Positions 43,824 to 54,648 of a DNA stretch of 64,000 nt are shown piece after piece. Position 1 is the first letter of the stretch, and every line of letters starts with the position of its first letter. The notes under the pieces are model-generated. The model did not search any database and was not told the origin of the DNA. It saw only the letters and a list, made by a program, of their open reading frames with translations. Both the position numbers and the translations under genes were made by a program. This DNA comes from Brucella daejeonensis (lineage in GTDB: Bacteria; Pseudomonadota; Alphaproteobacteria; Rhizobiales; Rhizobiaceae): contig NZ_JACIJG010000001.1 in the NCBI RefSeq assembly GCF_014199265.1, positions 1 to 64,000 on the forward strand, written 5' to 3'.

Positions 43824-44680
43824 GCCGTAACGACGATTTTTCCAAAGGCCCCCGGGTGGGACAGGTCAAGGAAGTCACCAGCCTCGCCAATCCGATCGTC
43901 AAGGACCTGCGTTCGCTGGCGCTCAAGAAATTCCGCGACCAGCAGGGCGTGTTTCTGGCCGAAGGGCTGAAGCTCGTCATCGACGCGCTGGAGCAGGACT
44001 GGCGCATCAAGACGCTGGTTTTCGCCAAATCCGGCAAAGGCAACAAGCTGGTCGAGCAGGTCGCCGCCCGCACCTTCGCCAAGGGCGGGCTGGTGCTGGA
44101 AGTAACCGATAAGGTCATTTCCGCAATCACCCGGCGCGACAACCCGCAGATGGTGGTCGGTGTCTTCGAGCAGCAATACCGGCCGCTGCGCTCACTTGGC
44201 CCCAAGGGCAATGACGTCTATATCGCGCTCGACCGGGTGCGCGATCCGGGAAATCTCGGCACCGTCATCCGCACGGCTGATGCTGTCGGCGCAAAGGGTG
44301 TGATCCTGATCGGCGACACGACCGATCCCTATTCGCTCGAAACCGTGCGCGCCACCATGGGTTCGGTCTTTTCCGTGCCGCTCTACAAGGCGAGCGAAGC
44401 CGATTTCCTCAACTGGCGCAAGGGCTTTTCCGGCCTGATCGTCGGTACGCATCTGAAAGGCGCGGTCGATTATCGCACCATTCCTTACGCGAACAAGCCG
44501 GTCGTGCTGATGATGGGCAACGAGCAGCAGGGCCTGCCGGACAGTCTTGCCGGTGCCTGTGACAAGCTTGCCCGCATTCCGCAGGCGGGTCGCGCCGATT
44601 CGCTCAATCTGGCTATCGCCACCGGCGTCATGCTTTACGAAATCCGCCGCGAGGCACTCACGCTGGACGAAAGGTCCTGA
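43820..44680 (+). CDS. SpoU/TrmH-family RNA 2'-O-methyltransferase
   Basis: A 286-aa SPOUT methyltransferase. The substrate-binding N-terminal domain (about 20-105) is followed by the knotted catalytic domain with [30 protein letters not shown] and [18 protein letters not shown] motif 3 (RADSLNLA). The target could be 23S rRNA or tRNA. It is coupled upstream to the RlmI-like gene and followed at 1 bp by lspA. Confidence 0.9.
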   Translation: MSRNDDFSKGPRVGQVKEVTSLANPIVKDLRSLALKKFRDQQGVFLAEGLKLVIDALEQDWRIKTLVFAKSGKGNKLVEQVAARTFAKGGLVLEVTDKVISAITRRDNPQMVVGVFEQQYRPLRSLGPKGNDVYIALDRVRDPGNLGTVIRTADAVGAKGVILIGDTTDPYSLETVRATMGSVFSVPLYKASEADFLNWRKGFSGLIVGTHLKGAVDYRTIPYANKPVVLMMGNEQQGLPDSLAGACDKLARIPQAGRADSLNLAIATGVMLYEIRREALTLDERS

Positions 44681-44681
44681 G

Positions 44682-45164
44682 ATGAAGCGCCACGTGGTCT
44701 GGTCCTCGCTTTTCGTCGTGATGCTCACGGTGCTGATCGATCAGTGCGTGAAATATCTCGTCGAAACGCGCATGGGCTATGGCCAGCAGATCGATCTCCT
44801 GCCCTTCCTTGCACTGTTCCGCACGCATAATGAAGGTATCGCCTTCTCCATGTTGGCATGGCTTCATGACGGCGGGCTGATTGCGATCACCGCGGCCGTC
44901 ATCGTCTTCGTGCTTTATCTCTGGTGGACCAATGCGCCGAACCGCGTCTTTGCGCGCTATGGCTTCGCGCTGGTGGTCGGCGGCGCCATCGGCAATCTCA
45001 TCGACCGCGTGGTGCATGGCTATGTGGTCGATTACATCCTGTTCCATCTGCCCACATGGTCTTTCGCCGTGTTCAATCTCGCCGATGCGTTCATCACCCT
45101 CGGTGCGGGACTGATCATTCTGGAAGAGTTTCTGGGCTGGCGGCGCGAGCGCACCGCGCGCTGA
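44682..45164 (+). CDS. lspA: Lipoprotein signal peptidase
   Basis: A 160-aa, four-helix membrane aspartyl protease that cleaves signal peptides of prolipoproteins. The catalytic Asp residues are in [10 protein letters not shown] and [11 protein letters not shown] 44682 is chosen (1 bp after the previous stop). The lipobox protein encoded at 58898-59518 is one expected substrate. It completes the RlmI-like/SpoU/lspA operon. Confidence 0.95.
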   Translation: MKRHVVWSSLFVVMLTVLIDQCVKYLVETRMGYGQQIDLLPFLALFRTHNEGIAFSMLAWLHDGGLIAITAAVIVFVLYLWWTNAPNRVFARYGFALVVGGAIGNLIDRVVHGYVVDYILFHLPTWSFAVFNLADAFITLGAGLIILEEFLGWRRERTAR

Positions 45165-45281
45165 AACCGCGCCGGATATACTGCCGCCGGGGGGACGGGT
45201 TGATCGTTTCCGGGCTTTCGCATAATTTGAAACGGAAAAATTTAAAAGCTATTTGAAGGGGATAAGTTCCGTCGAGCCGTA

Positions 45282-45310
45282 ATGACACATTGGTGACATG
45301 CTTCTGTCAT
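45282..45310 (-). promoter_or_regulatory. Pho-box-like site upstream of olsB
   Basis: Read on the minus strand, ATGTCAC-CAAT-GTGTCAT (45282-45299) fits the PhoB pattern of two CTGTCAT-like heptamers four bases apart. A perfect CTGTCAT heptamer also lies on the plus strand at 45304-45310. The site is ~150 bp before olsB. Ornithine lipids are known to be induced by phosphate starvation through PhoB in rhizobia, which supports the reading. Confidence 0.45.
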
Positions 45311-45461
45311 TCTCGCGTAGCACTGAATCTGTACTGCTTCGGTCCAAATGGACGTGATGTCCGTGCAGGACCGTATGAACCGGGATTGGTTAGCCATCGC
45401 TGAAATATCAGTGGGAAAGCCGTTCAGGAATACGTGAAGAGACAAATCAGGAGCCATCGTC

Positions 45462-46355
45462 ATGACAGTACTGCTTGGAATGGACCGGCAAATCATTGAT
45501 GATACGATCATGTCAGGCTTAGAAGCACAACAGGCGCTGCTTGCGTCCAACGGTGACCCTGTCGTTCTGGGTCGCATCGGATCGCTGGAAGTGCGTCTTG
45601 CGAACTCGCGCGAGGCTATCGAAGCCGCGCAGGAACTGCGTTTCCGTGTCTTCTTCGATGAAATGGGCGCCCGCAGGGAAACCATCGAAGCCGTGGAACT
45701 GCGCGACGCCGACCGTTTCGATGCCATTTGCGATCATCTTCTCGTCTACGACACTGCACTGCCTGTGCCGGAACACCAGCAGATTGTCGGCACCTACCGC
45801 CTGATGCGCAGCGATCAGGCCGAAAAGGCGCTCGGATTTTACTCCGCTGACGAATATGACGTGCAGCGCCTGGCGCTGTCGCGCCCGAACCTTCGTCTTC
45901 TGGAGCTTGGGCGCTCCTGCGTGAAAGCCGAATACCGCTCCAAGCGCACGGTGGAACTTCTCTGGCAGGGGGCATGGGCTTATTGCCGCCGCCATTCCAT
46001 CGACGTGATGTTCGGCTGCGCATCGTTCCACGGCGCGGTGCCGGCAGCACACGCGCTGGGCCTGTCGTTCCTGCACCATAATTGCCGGGCAACGCCGGAC
46101 TGGGACGTACGCGCCCTGCCGCACCGTTATCAGGCCATGGATCTGATGCCGAAGGAAGCGATCAACAACAAGGTTGCGCTTTTCTCCATGCCACCGCTGG
46201 TGAAGGGGTATCTGCGCCTCGGCGCAATGATTGGCGACGGCGCGGTCATTGATGAAGCCTTCGGCACCACCGATGTGTTCATCATCCTGCCGATCGAGCG
46301 CATCTCCAGCCGCTACATCACCTATTACGGCGCGGAAGCTAACCGTTTTGTGTAA
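45462..46355 (+). CDS. olsB: Ornithine-acyl-ACP N-acyltransferase
   Basis: A 297-aa GNAT-fold acyltransferase. It transfers a 3-hydroxyacyl chain from acyl carrier protein to ornithine, the first step of ornithine lipid synthesis. Conserved positions include RFRVFFDEMGA, VGTYRLMRS, ELGRSCVKAEYRSKRTV and the D-MFGCASFHG stretch. The olsA partner is not adjacent, as in Brucella. A repeat hairpin follows between its stop and the mutS stop. The start has an AGGAG site ~10 bp upstream. Confidence 0.92.
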   Translation: MTVLLGMDRQIIDDTIMSGLEAQQALLASNGDPVVLGRIGSLEVRLANSREAIEAAQELRFRVFFDEMGARRETIEAVELRDADRFDAICDHLLVYDTALPVPEHQQIVGTYRLMRSDQAEKALGFYSADEYDVQRLALSRPNLRLLELGRSCVKAEYRSKRTVELLWQGAWAYCRRHSIDVMFGCASFHGAVPAAHALGLSFLHHNCRATPDWDVRALPHRYQAMDLMPKEAINNKVALFSMPPLVKGYLRLGAMIGDGAVIDEAFGTTDVFIILPIERISSRYITYYGAEANRFV

Positions 46356-46369
46356 ACTTGGCTGTTTTC

Positions 46370-46500
46370 CCCTCGGCCTTCGAGACGGCCCTTCAGGCCT
46401 CCTCAGGATGAGGGGAAACCCCTGCGGTTATCTTGCATCAAATCAGCCCAACGCCCTCACCCTGAGGTGCGGAGCATAGCGGAGCCTCGAAGGGCGAGGG
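46370..46500. repeat. 131-bp nested inverted repeat
   Basis: Outer arms CCCTCGGCCTTCGAG (46370-46384) and CTCGAAGGGCGAGGG (46486-46500) pair with one mismatch. Inner arms CCTCAGGATGAGGG (46401-46414) and CCCTCACCCTGAGG (46454-46467) also pair. This CCTTCGAG/CCTCAGGATGAGG type is common in Rhizobiales. It sits between converging olsB and mutS. Confidence 0.75.
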
Positions 46501-46510
46501 TTCCGAGAAC

Positions 46511-49240
46511 TCACGCCTTTCCGGCCAGTTCCTTCAATTTGTAGATCAGGTCCAGCGCTTCGCGCGGTGTGAGTTCGTCCGGGCTGATTGCCGAGACGGC
46601 CTGCGCAAGTTCGCTGTCTTTCGATGATGCCTGCGGCTTCGGCTTTTCCTGCAAAACCACGGAAAACAGCGGCAGATCGTCGATCAGCTTGTCGGCCTTG
46701 CCGGACGTTTCTCCCGCTTCGAGCTGATGCAGCACGTCACGAGCGCGATCGACCACCGCTTCGGGAAGCCCCGCAAGCCGCGCCACCTGCACGCCATAGG
46801 AACGGTCAGCCGCCCCCTTTGCCACTTCGTGCAGGAAGACGACATCATTGTCCCATTCCTTGACCCGCATGGTGACATTGGAAAGCCGCCCCAGCTTTTC
46901 CGAAAGCGCCGTCATTTCGTGGAAATGGGTAGCAAACAAGGCGCGGCAGCGGTTTTTCTCATGCAGATATTCCACGGCCGCCCAGGCGATGGACAGACCG
47001 TCGAACGTCGCCGTGCCGCGCCCGATTTCATCGAGGATGACGAGCGAGCGTTCACCTGCCTGATTGAGGATCGCCGCCGTTTCCACCATTTCGACCATGA
47101 AGGTCGAGCGCCCGCGCGCCAGATCGTCGGACGCACCGACGCGGCTGAAAAGCCGGTCGACCACACCGATCCGCGCCGATCCGGCGGGAACGAATGAGCC
47201 CATTTGGGCCAGAATGGCAATCAGCGCATTCTGGCGCAGGAAAGTCGACTTACCGCCCATATTCGGGCCGGTCAGCAACCAGATCGCACCATTTCCCCCG
47301 TCCTTTTGCGGGGAAAGATCGCAATCGTTGGCCACGAACGGATTGGCCGCCTGACGGCGCAGCGCCTGTTCCACCACCGGATGGCGACCGGCAACGATGT
47401 TGAAGGACAGGCTGTCGTCGACCAGAGGGCGGCAATAGCCCTGCCCTTCGGCAAGCACGGTAAGCGCCGCCGAAACGTCGAAGACGGCAAGTGCCGCCGC
47501 CGCCGCGCGAATGCTGTCGGCATGGCTGACGGCTTCGGCCGTCAGTTCCTCGAAAATCGCCAGTTCGATCGACAGGGCGCGGTCGGCGGCATTCGCGATC
47601 CTGCTTTCAAGCTCCGCCAGTTCGGTCGTCGTGAAACGCATCGCATTGGCCATGGTCTGGCGATGGATGAAGCGGCCCTTCACGTCGTCCGTATCGGTCA
47701 TCGCCCCGGCATTGTTGGCCGTCACTTCGATGAAATAGCCGAGCACATTGTTATGCTTGATCTTCAGCGACTTGATGCCGGTTTCCTCGATATAATCGGC
47801 CTGCAAACCGGCGATCACCCGGCGCGACTGGTCGCGCAGCGCGCGCATTTCATCAAGTTCGCCATTATAGCCTTCGCGGACGAAACCGCCGTCACGCTTC
47901 AAAAGCGGCATTTCGTCGGCCAGCGCACGGTCGAGATGTTCGGCGAAAGCCACCGACATCTGCTCCAGCGCTTCCCGCGCGGCGGCCAGTTCGTTCGGCA
48001 GGAGCGCCCCGTTCAACAGCGAGGAAATGGCGCCCGCCGCCTCGAAGCCGCGCGCCAATGCACCCAGATCGCGCGGACCGCCACGACCGACTGCCAGTCG
48101 CGACAGCGCGCGCGGCATGTCCGGCACGCCCTTCAGTTCGTGCCGCAGGGCCTCGCAAAGCGATTGCTCGCTCAGGAACCACGAAACGGAATCGAGCCGC
48201 AGCGTGATCTTGCGGGGATCGGTCAAGGGCGCGGTCAGCCGTTCCGCCAGAAGACGCGCACCGCCGCCCGTCACCGTACGGTCAATCGCCTTGAGAAGGC
48301 TTCCCTCGCGACTGCCCGACATGGTGCGCACCAGTTCCAGACTGGCGCGGGTGGCGGGATCGATGAAGATCGTGCCGCCTTCATGTTCGCGTTCGGGGCG
48401 CATCAGCGGCGGTCGTTCGGCAATCTGCGTCTTCTCGATATAGGCGATGGCGCCGGAAATGGCCGACAGTTCCACGCGGCTGAACTGGCCGAAACCGTCG
48501 AGCGTCGCAACGTCATAATAGCGCTGGATACGGTTTTCAGCCGCCCCGCTGTCAAAAAGCGTCGCAGGCTGCGGCGTCACCGCCTTGCCCACCAGATCGA
48601 AGACCGGGCGCAGTTCCGCATCGTGGAAGGCTGTGTCCGCCACGACCAGCTCACGCGGATCGACCCGCATGATATCGGCAAAGAGCCGGTCAGGCGCGGT
48701 TTCCGATACGCGGAAGGTGCCGGTGGAAATATCGATCCAGGCAAGCGCCAGCGTCCCCTCGCCCCTGGTGCGGCCAAGCGCCATCAGGAAATTCGCCTCG
48801 GACGGGTCGAGCAGCTTTTCTTCCGTCAACGTGCCGGGCGTGACAAGGCGGATCACATCGCGCCGCACCACGGATTTGGCGCCGCGCTTTTTGGCTTCGG
48901 CCGGATCTTCGACCTGCTCGCAGACCGCGACCCGATAGCCCTTGGCGATCAGCTTCTGCAGATAGTCGTCCGCCGCGTGCACCGGCACGCCGCACATGGG
49001 AATATCCTCGCCCAGATGCTTGCCGCGCTTGGTGAGCGTGATACCGAGAGCGGCGGAAGCTTCCACGGCATCGTCGAAAAACAGCTCGTAGAAATCGCCC
49101 ATGCGATAGAAAAGCAGCGAATCGACATTTGCCGCCTTGATCTCGATATATTGCTCCATCATGGGCGTCAGGCGAACGGGTGCGGCCTCGGCGGCGTTTT
49201 CTTCCGCTTTCAACGTGTTTTCGCTGGCCTTCGCTTCCAT
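46511..49240 (-). CDS. mutS: DNA mismatch repair protein MutS
   Basis: A 909-aa protein. The mismatch-binding N-terminus follows a ~25-residue acidic tail and has [20 protein letters not shown] with the F-x-E mismatch motif in DFYELF. The ATPase domain has GPNMGGKST at about 657-665 and the Walker [12 protein letters not shown]. The C-terminal helix-turn-helix is present. It starts mismatch repair. It is divergent from the malic enzyme gene. No mutL is nearby. Confidence 0.97.
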   Translation of the reverse strand: MEAKASENTLKAEENAAEAAPVRLTPMMEQYIEIKAANVDSLLFYRMGDFYELFFDDAVEASAALGITLTKRGKHLGEDIPMCGVPVHAADDYLQKLIAKGYRVAVCEQVEDPAEAKKRGAKSVVRRDVIRLVTPGTLTEEKLLDPSEANFLMALGRTRGEGTLALAWIDISTGTFRVSETAPDRLFADIMRVDPRELVVADTAFHDAELRPVFDLVGKAVTPQPATLFDSGAAENRIQRYYDVATLDGFGQFSRVELSAISGAIAYIEKTQIAERPPLMRPEREHEGGTIFIDPATRASLELVRTMSGSREGSLLKAIDRTVTGGGARLLAERLTAPLTDPRKITLRLDSVSWFLSEQSLCEALRHELKGVPDMPRALSRLAVGRGGPRDLGALARGFEAAGAISSLLNGALLPNELAAAREALEQMSVAFAEHLDRALADEMPLLKRDGGFVREGYNGELDEMRALRDQSRRVIAGLQADYIEETGIKSLKIKHNNVLGYFIEVTANNAGAMTDTDDVKGRFIHRQTMANAMRFTTTELAELESRIANAADRALSIELAIFEELTAEAVSHADSIRAAAAALAVFDVSAALTVLAEGQGYCRPLVDDSLSFNIVAGRHPVVEQALRRQAANPFVANDCDLSPQKDGGNGAIWLLTGPNMGGKSTFLRQNALIAILAQMGSFVPAGSARIGVVDRLFSRVGASDDLARGRSTFMVEMVETAAILNQAGERSLVILDEIGRGTATFDGLSIAWAAVEYLHEKNRCRALFATHFHEMTALSEKLGRLSNVTMRVKEWDNDVVFLHEVAKGAADRSYGVQVARLAGLPEAVVDRARDVLHQLEAGETSGKADKLIDDLPLFSVVLQEKPKPQASSKDSELAQAVSAISPDELTPREALDLIYKLKELAGKA

Positions 49241-49395
49241 AGGTAAACCTTCATTTATTGCTTGGCAAACAATGCCAAAGTCATAAAATTTCGCATTCCA
49301 TCGTTTTTGGATGAATATCTATTCCCGTAAGCGCTGTTTACACGATGCCTGACTGGCGCTATCGAGGTTTTCCCGCAGATGAAACCGGAGGGAAC

Positions 49396-51690
49396 ATGCC
49401 AGCCTCGACGCCGAAGGGCAACACATCAGAACGCGCACCCACAGCCAGTGAGAAGGAAGCGCTCGACTTTCACGCGCAGGGTCGTCCCGGCAAGCTGGAG
49501 ATCAACCCCACCAAGCCCATGACCACGCAACGCGACCTCTCGCTTGCCTATTCGCCAGGCGTCGCCGTGCCGGTGAAGGCCATCGCGGAAGACGCGTCTC
49601 TGGCCTATGATTACACGTCCAAGGGCAATCTGGTCGCCGTCGTTTCCAATGGCACGGCAATCCTCGGCCTCGGCAATCTCGGCGCGCTGGCCTCCAAGCC
49701 GGTGATGGAAGGCAAGGCGGTGCTGTTCAAGCGCTTCGCGGATGTGGACTCCATCGACCTTGAAATCGATACGACCGATATCGACGCCTTCATCAATGCC
49801 GTGCGCTATCTCGGCCCGTCTTTCGGCGGCATCAATCTGGAAGACATCAAGGCGCCGGACTGTTTCATCATCGAGCAACGCCTGCGCGAACTGATGGACA
49901 TCCCGGTGTTTCACGACGACCAGCACGGTACGGCGATCATCGCCGCCGCCGGTCTCATCAACGCGCTTCACCTGACGGGCCGCGACATGAAGACGACGAA
50001 ACTCGTCTGCAATGGCGCGGGTTCTGCGGGCATCGCCTGCATTGAACTCATCAAGGCGATGGGCTTCGACCCGGACAATGTCATCCTTTGCGACACCAAG
50101 GGCGTTGTCTATCAGGGCCGCGAAGAAGGCATGAACCAGTGGAAATCGGCACATGCGGTCAAGACCGACCGCCGCTCGCTCGCCGATGCCATGAAGGATG
50201 CAGACGTGTTCCTCGGCCTGTCCGCCAAGGGGGCGCTTACGGAAGAAATGGTGCGTGTCATGGCGCCCAATCCGATCATCTTTGCAATGGCCAACCCCGA
50301 TCCTGAAATCACGCCGGAAGAGGTTGCCCTCATTCGCGACGACGCCATCGTCGCCACCGGACGCTCGGACTATCCGAACCAGGTCAACAATGTCCTGGGC
50401 TTTCCCTACATCTTCCGCGGCGCGCTCGACGTGCGCGCAACCACGATCAACGATGCGATGAAGATCGCCGCCGTGCACGCCATCGCCGAGCTTGCCCGCG
50501 AGGACGTGCCGGACGATGTGGTCGCCGCCTATCAGGGCAGCCGTCCGCGCTTCGGTCCGAGCTACATCATTCCCGTGCCGTTCGATCCGCGCCTGCTCGC
50601 TTCCGTTTCGGCAGCCGTTGCAAAGGCTGCAATCGAAACCGGCGTTGCCGGGCGCATCATTGAGGACATTGAAGGCTACAAGCGGGAACTGTCGGCACGG
50701 CGCGACCCCATCGCCTCGACACTGCGCGGTATTTACGAGCGCGTGCGCCAGCAGCCCAAACGCATCGTCTTCGCCGAAGGCGAGGAAGAACAGGTGATGC
50801 GCGCCGCCGTTTCCTACGTCAATCAGGGGCTTGGCACCGCCATTCTCGTCGGTCGCGAAGAGCGCGTGCACAATACGGCCCAGGCGGCGGGTCTCGATCT
50901 CGATCGTCCGGGAATCGAGATCATCAATGCGCGCCTTTCCAGCCGCAACTCGGCCTATGCGGACCATCTTTACGAAAAGCTTCAGCGCAAGGGTTATCTG
51001 GCGCGCGACTGCCATCGCCTCATCAACAACGATCGCAACCATTTCGCGGCCTGCATGGTGGCGCTTGGCGATGCCGACGGCATGGTAACGGGCGTAACCC
51101 GCAATTATGCGACCGGCCTCGACGACGTGCGCCGGGTGATCGATTCCAAGCCCGGCCATCGCATGGTGGGCGTTTCGATCGCGCTTTGCCGCGAGCGGAC
51201 CGTGTTCATCGCCGATACGGCAGTGCATGAAATGCCGACCGCAGCCGAACTTGCCGACATTGCCGTCGAAGCCGCCGGCATGGCGCGCCGCATGGGCTAT
51301 GTGCCGCGCGTGGCGCTCACGGCATTCTCCACCTTCGGCCATATGGGCGGCGAGCGCTCGGCGCGCATTCAGGAAGCCGTCCGCATCCTTTCAACGCGCC
51401 ATGTCGATTTCGAGTTCGACGGCGAAATGAGCGCGGATGTGGCGCTGAATCCGAAGCTGATGGAGCAATATCCGTTCATCCGCCTCTCCGGTCCCGCCAA
51501 TGTCATCGTCACGCCGGACAATCATTCGGCGTCCATCGCCGCCGACATGCTGCAGGAGCTGGGCGGCGCGACCGTCATCGGTCCGCTGCTCGTCGGCCTC
51601 GACAAACCGGCGCAGATCGTGACGATCGGGGCGAAGGATTCCGATATCGTCAACATGGCGGCAATCACCGCCTATAATGCGACCAACTGA
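49396..51690 (+). CDS. maeB: NADP-dependent malic enzyme with phosphotransacetylase-like domain
   Basis: A 764-aa chimeric malic enzyme. The N-terminal ~430 residues are the oxidative-decarboxylation domain ([30 protein letters not shown], and the NADP fold at [14 protein letters not shown]). The C-terminal ~320 residues match a phosphate acetyltransferase-type domain thought to be regulatory. It converts malate to pyruvate plus NADPH. ATG 49396 has GGAGGG upstream. A strong terminator follows. Confidence 0.94.
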   Translation: MPASTPKGNTSERAPTASEKEALDFHAQGRPGKLEINPTKPMTTQRDLSLAYSPGVAVPVKAIAEDASLAYDYTSKGNLVAVVSNGTAILGLGNLGALASKPVMEGKAVLFKRFADVDSIDLEIDTTDIDAFINAVRYLGPSFGGINLEDIKAPDCFIIEQRLRELMDIPVFHDDQHGTAIIAAAGLINALHLTGRDMKTTKLVCNGAGSAGIACIELIKAMGFDPDNVILCDTKGVVYQGREEGMNQWKSAHAVKTDRRSLADAMKDADVFLGLSAKGALTEEMVRVMAPNPIIFAMANPDPEITPEEVALIRDDAIVATGRSDYPNQVNNVLGFPYIFRGALDVRATTINDAMKIAAVHAIAELAREDVPDDVVAAYQGSRPRFGPSYIIPVPFDPRLLASVSAAVAKAAIETGVAGRIIEDIEGYKRELSARRDPIASTLRGIYERVRQQPKRIVFAEGEEEQVMRAAVSYVNQGLGTAILVGREERVHNTAQAAGLDLDRPGIEIINARLSSRNSAYADHLYEKLQRKGYLARDCHRLINNDRNHFAACMVALGDADGMVTGVTRNYATGLDDVRRVIDSKPGHRMVGVSIALCRERTVFIADTAVHEMPTAAELADIAVEAAGMARRMGYVPRVALTAFSTFGHMGGERSARIQEAVRILSTRHVDFEFDGEMSADVALNPKLMEQYPFIRLSGPANVIVTPDNHSASIAADMLQELGGATVIGPLLVGLDKPAQIVTIGAKDSDIVNMAAITAYNATN

Positions 51691-51712
51691 GCCTTTTGGC
51701 AGGCAGGAAGAC

Positions 51713-51745
51713 AAAGGCCGGGCGAAATGCCCGGCCTTTGCTTTT
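51713..51745 (+). terminator. Intrinsic terminator of the malic enzyme gene
   Basis: A perfect 11-bp stem AAAGGCCGGGC/GCCCGGCCTTT with loop GAAAT and tail GCTTTT lies 23 bp after the stop. Confidence 0.85.
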
Positions 51746-51821
51746 GGATATTCATGTCCTGTAAAAGCGGCTATAGGATAATCCGTCGCCTCCCACTCCT
51801 GAAGCCGGACCCAAAACCCGC

Positions 51822-54629
51822 ATGAGCGCACACGACCTTAAGCTGGAAGAAATCGTCAATCCCGAGACGCTGCGCCGCAAGATCAACGAACTGGCGGATT
51901 CGACGGGCGAAAGCTACACCAGTCTTCCCGTACGCAAGGTCGTTCTGCAAGCGCTGAAAGACGCGCTTGTACGCGGACGCGCCAATGCCGAAGGCCTGCT
52001 GATGAAGGATGGCGGCGGTACGCTGTGCGCGAAACGCCTTTCCTATCTCATGGACACGCTGATCGGAGCGCTCTTCAAATTCGCGGCCGCCCGGGTCTAT
52101 CCCGCGATGAACCCGTCCAAGGCGGAAAACATGGCCGTCGTCGCGGTCGGCGGCTATGGACGCGGCGGACTGGCTCCCGGTTCGGATATCGATCTTCTCT
52201 TTCTCCTGCCCTACAAGCAGACGCCATGGGGCGAGCAGGTCGTGGAATACATGCTCTATATGCTATGGGACATGGGACTGAAAGTCGGCCATTCCACGCG
52301 CAATATCGACGAATGCCTGCGCCTTTCGCGGGAAGACATGACGATCCGCACGGCGATCCTCGATGCGCGTTTCCTGTCCGGCGACAAGGAGCTTTTCAAG
52401 ACGCTTGTTTCCCGTTTCGACGAGGAAGTGGTCAAGGATACGGGGCCGGAATTCATTCAGGCCAAGCTTGCCGAGCGCGATGCGCGCCACCGCAAGGCGG
52501 GCGAAACCCGCTATCTGGTGGAACCGAACGTCAAGGAAGGCAAGGGCGGCCAGCGCGACCTGCACACGCTGTTCTGGATCACCAAATATTTCTACCGGGT
52601 CAAAAGCAAGGAAGAACTGGTCAAGCTCGGCGTGCTGTCGCGTTCGGAGCTGCGCCTGTTCAACAAGGCGGAGGATTTTCTCTGGGCCGTGCGCTGCCAC
52701 ATGCATTTCGCGACACTGAAGGCGGAAGAACGCCTGTCCTTCGACATTCAGCCGGAAATCGCCGAACGTCTCGGCTACACGGCGCATCCCGGCCAGAACT
52801 ATGTCGAACGCTTCATGAAGCATTATTTCCTCGTCGCGAAGGATGTCGGCGACCTGACCCGCATCATCAGTGCGGCGCTTGAGGAACGGCAGGCCAAGCA
52901 TGTGCCCGGCTTCAACCGCATTTTTCTCACCTTTTCCCGCCGCAAACGCAAGCTTTCCCCGGATGGCGGTTTCGTTTCGGAAAACCACCGCATCAATATT
53001 GCCCAGCCGGATGTCTTCAGGCAGGATCCGGTCAATATCATCCGCCTGTTTCATCTTGCCGACAGGCACGGGCTGGAATTTCATCCCGAAGCGATGCAGA
53101 GCCTTACCCGCTCGCTGAAGCTCATCAATGCGGAACTGCGCGAGAACCGGGAAGCCAACAGGCTTTTCCTCGAAATTCTTGCGTCCCCGCGCAACCCGGA
53201 ACTGATCCTGCGCCGCATGAACGAATCCGGCGTATTGGGAAAATTCATTCCGGATTTCGGCAAGATCGTCGCGATGATGCAGTTCAATATGTATCATCAT
53301 TACACGGTCGACGAACATCTGCTGCGCTGCATTGCCGTTCTCTCTGAAATGGAACGCGGCGAACTGGAAAACGAGCATCCCCTTTCCAACCATCTCATCA
53401 CCACGCTCAAGCGTGACCGTAACCTGCTTTACGTCGCGCTGCTTCTGCACGATATCGCCAAGGGCCGCCCCGAGGACCATTCGGTGGCAGGCGCGCGCAT
53501 TGCCCGCAGGCTCGGTCCGCGCTTCGGCCTGACGCCATCGGAGACCGAGACGGTGGAATGGCTGGTGCGCGAACACCTGACCATGAGCATGGTGGCGCAA
53601 TCGCGCGATCTCAACGACCGCAAGACCATCATCGACTTCGCCGACACGGTGCAGACCATGGAGCGGCTGAAGCTCCTGCTCATCCTTACCGTCTGCGACA
53701 TCAAGGCCGTTGGCCCCGGCGTCTGGAACGGCTGGAAAGGCCAGCTTCTGCGCACGCTCTTCTATGAAACCGAGCTTGTGCTGACGGGCGGATTTTCGGA
53801 ACTTTCGCGCGCCGACCGCGACCGGCAGGCGCGGCAGGCGCTCGCCGAAAAACTGGCCGACTGGCCCCCGGCCGAACGCGACGCCTATCTTGGCCTGCAT
53901 TATCAGAACTATCTCTTCACGGTCAGTCTGGACGATCAGGCGCGACACGCGCATTTCATCCGCGAGGCCGACCGCGAAGGCCGCGCGCTCGCCACCATGG
54001 CGAAGCCGCATACATTCGAGGCGGTGACGGAAATCACCGTCCTGGCGCCGGACCATCCCCGGCTTCTGTCGATCATCACCGGCGCCTGTGCGGCGGCGGG
54101 CGGCAATATCGTGGACGCGCAGATTTTCACCACCGGCGACGGGCGCGCGCTCGACACGATCCTCATCAGCCGCGAATTCGACCTCGATGACGATGAGCGC
54201 CGCCGTGCCGAACGGGTGGGCAAGGTGATCGAGGATATGCTTTCCGGGAAAACGCGTCTGCCCGACGTGCTGGCCAAACGCACCAAGTCGAGAAAAAATG
54301 CCAAGGCCTTCAAGGTCGAACCGCGCGTGGAAATCAACAACACGCTCTCCAACAAGTTCACCGTCATCGAAGTGGAAGGCCTCGACAGGCCCGGCCTCCT
54401 GTCGGAACTGACCGGACTTATTTCCGACCTGTCGCTCGATATTGCATCGGCCCACATCACCACCTTCGGCGAGAAGGTGATCGACAGTTTCTATGTGACC
54501 GATCTCGTCGGCCACAAGATTTCGAACGCTTCCCGTCAGGGCACGATCAGACGCAAGCTTCTCGCCCTGCTTGTCGGCGATGACAACAGTACGAAAACAA
54601 ATAATCGCTCGCCCCAGGCGGCAGCGTAG
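51822..54629 (+). CDS. glnD: Bifunctional PII uridylyltransferase/uridylyl-removing enzyme
   Basis: A 935-aa nitrogen sensor that uridylylates PII under nitrogen limitation and reverses it when glutamine is high. The nucleotidyltransferase motif [15 protein letters not shown] is at 110-124. The HD domain has [15 protein letters not shown]. Two ACT domains ([16 protein letters not shown] and [16 protein letters not shown]) bind glutamine. It fits the rpoN and ptsN genes found 16 kb away as part of nitrogen control. murJ starts 19 bp after its stop. Confidence 0.96.
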   Translation: MSAHDLKLEEIVNPETLRRKINELADSTGESYTSLPVRKVVLQALKDALVRGRANAEGLLMKDGGGTLCAKRLSYLMDTLIGALFKFAAARVYPAMNPSKAENMAVVAVGGYGRGGLAPGSDIDLLFLLPYKQTPWGEQVVEYMLYMLWDMGLKVGHSTRNIDECLRLSREDMTIRTAILDARFLSGDKELFKTLVSRFDEEVVKDTGPEFIQAKLAERDARHRKAGETRYLVEPNVKEGKGGQRDLHTLFWITKYFYRVKSKEELVKLGVLSRSELRLFNKAEDFLWAVRCHMHFATLKAEERLSFDIQPEIAERLGYTAHPGQNYVERFMKHYFLVAKDVGDLTRIISAALEERQAKHVPGFNRIFLTFSRRKRKLSPDGGFVSENHRINIAQPDVFRQDPVNIIRLFHLADRHGLEFHPEAMQSLTRSLKLINAELRENREANRLFLEILASPRNPELILRRMNESGVLGKFIPDFGKIVAMMQFNMYHHYTVDEHLLRCIAVLSEMERGELENEHPLSNHLITTLKRDRNLLYVALLLHDIAKGRPEDHSVAGARIARRLGPRFGLTPSETETVEWLVREHLTMSMVAQSRDLNDRKTIIDFADTVQTMERLKLLLILTVCDIKAVGPGVWNGWKGQLLRTLFYETELVLTGGFSELSRADRDRQARQALAEKLADWPPAERDAYLGLHYQNYLFTVSLDDQARHAHFIREADREGRALATMAKPHTFEAVTEITVLAPDHPRLLSIITGACAAAGGNIVDAQIFTTGDGRALDTILISREFDLDDDERRRAERVGKVIEDMLSGKTRLPDVLAKRTKSRKNAKAFKVEPRVEINNTLSNKFTVIEVEGLDRPGLLSELTGLISDLSLDIASAHITTFGEKVIDSFYVTDLVGHKISNASRQGTIRRKLLALLVGDDNSTKTNNRSPQAAA

Positions 54630-54648
54630 GTTCGGGTATTTCAAGACA

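Noticed and set aside
47204..49246. 680-aa open frame antisense to mutS
   Set aside because: The mutS frame shows all family motifs; the opposite frame has a shadow-like composition rich in Arg, His and Gly and no domain.
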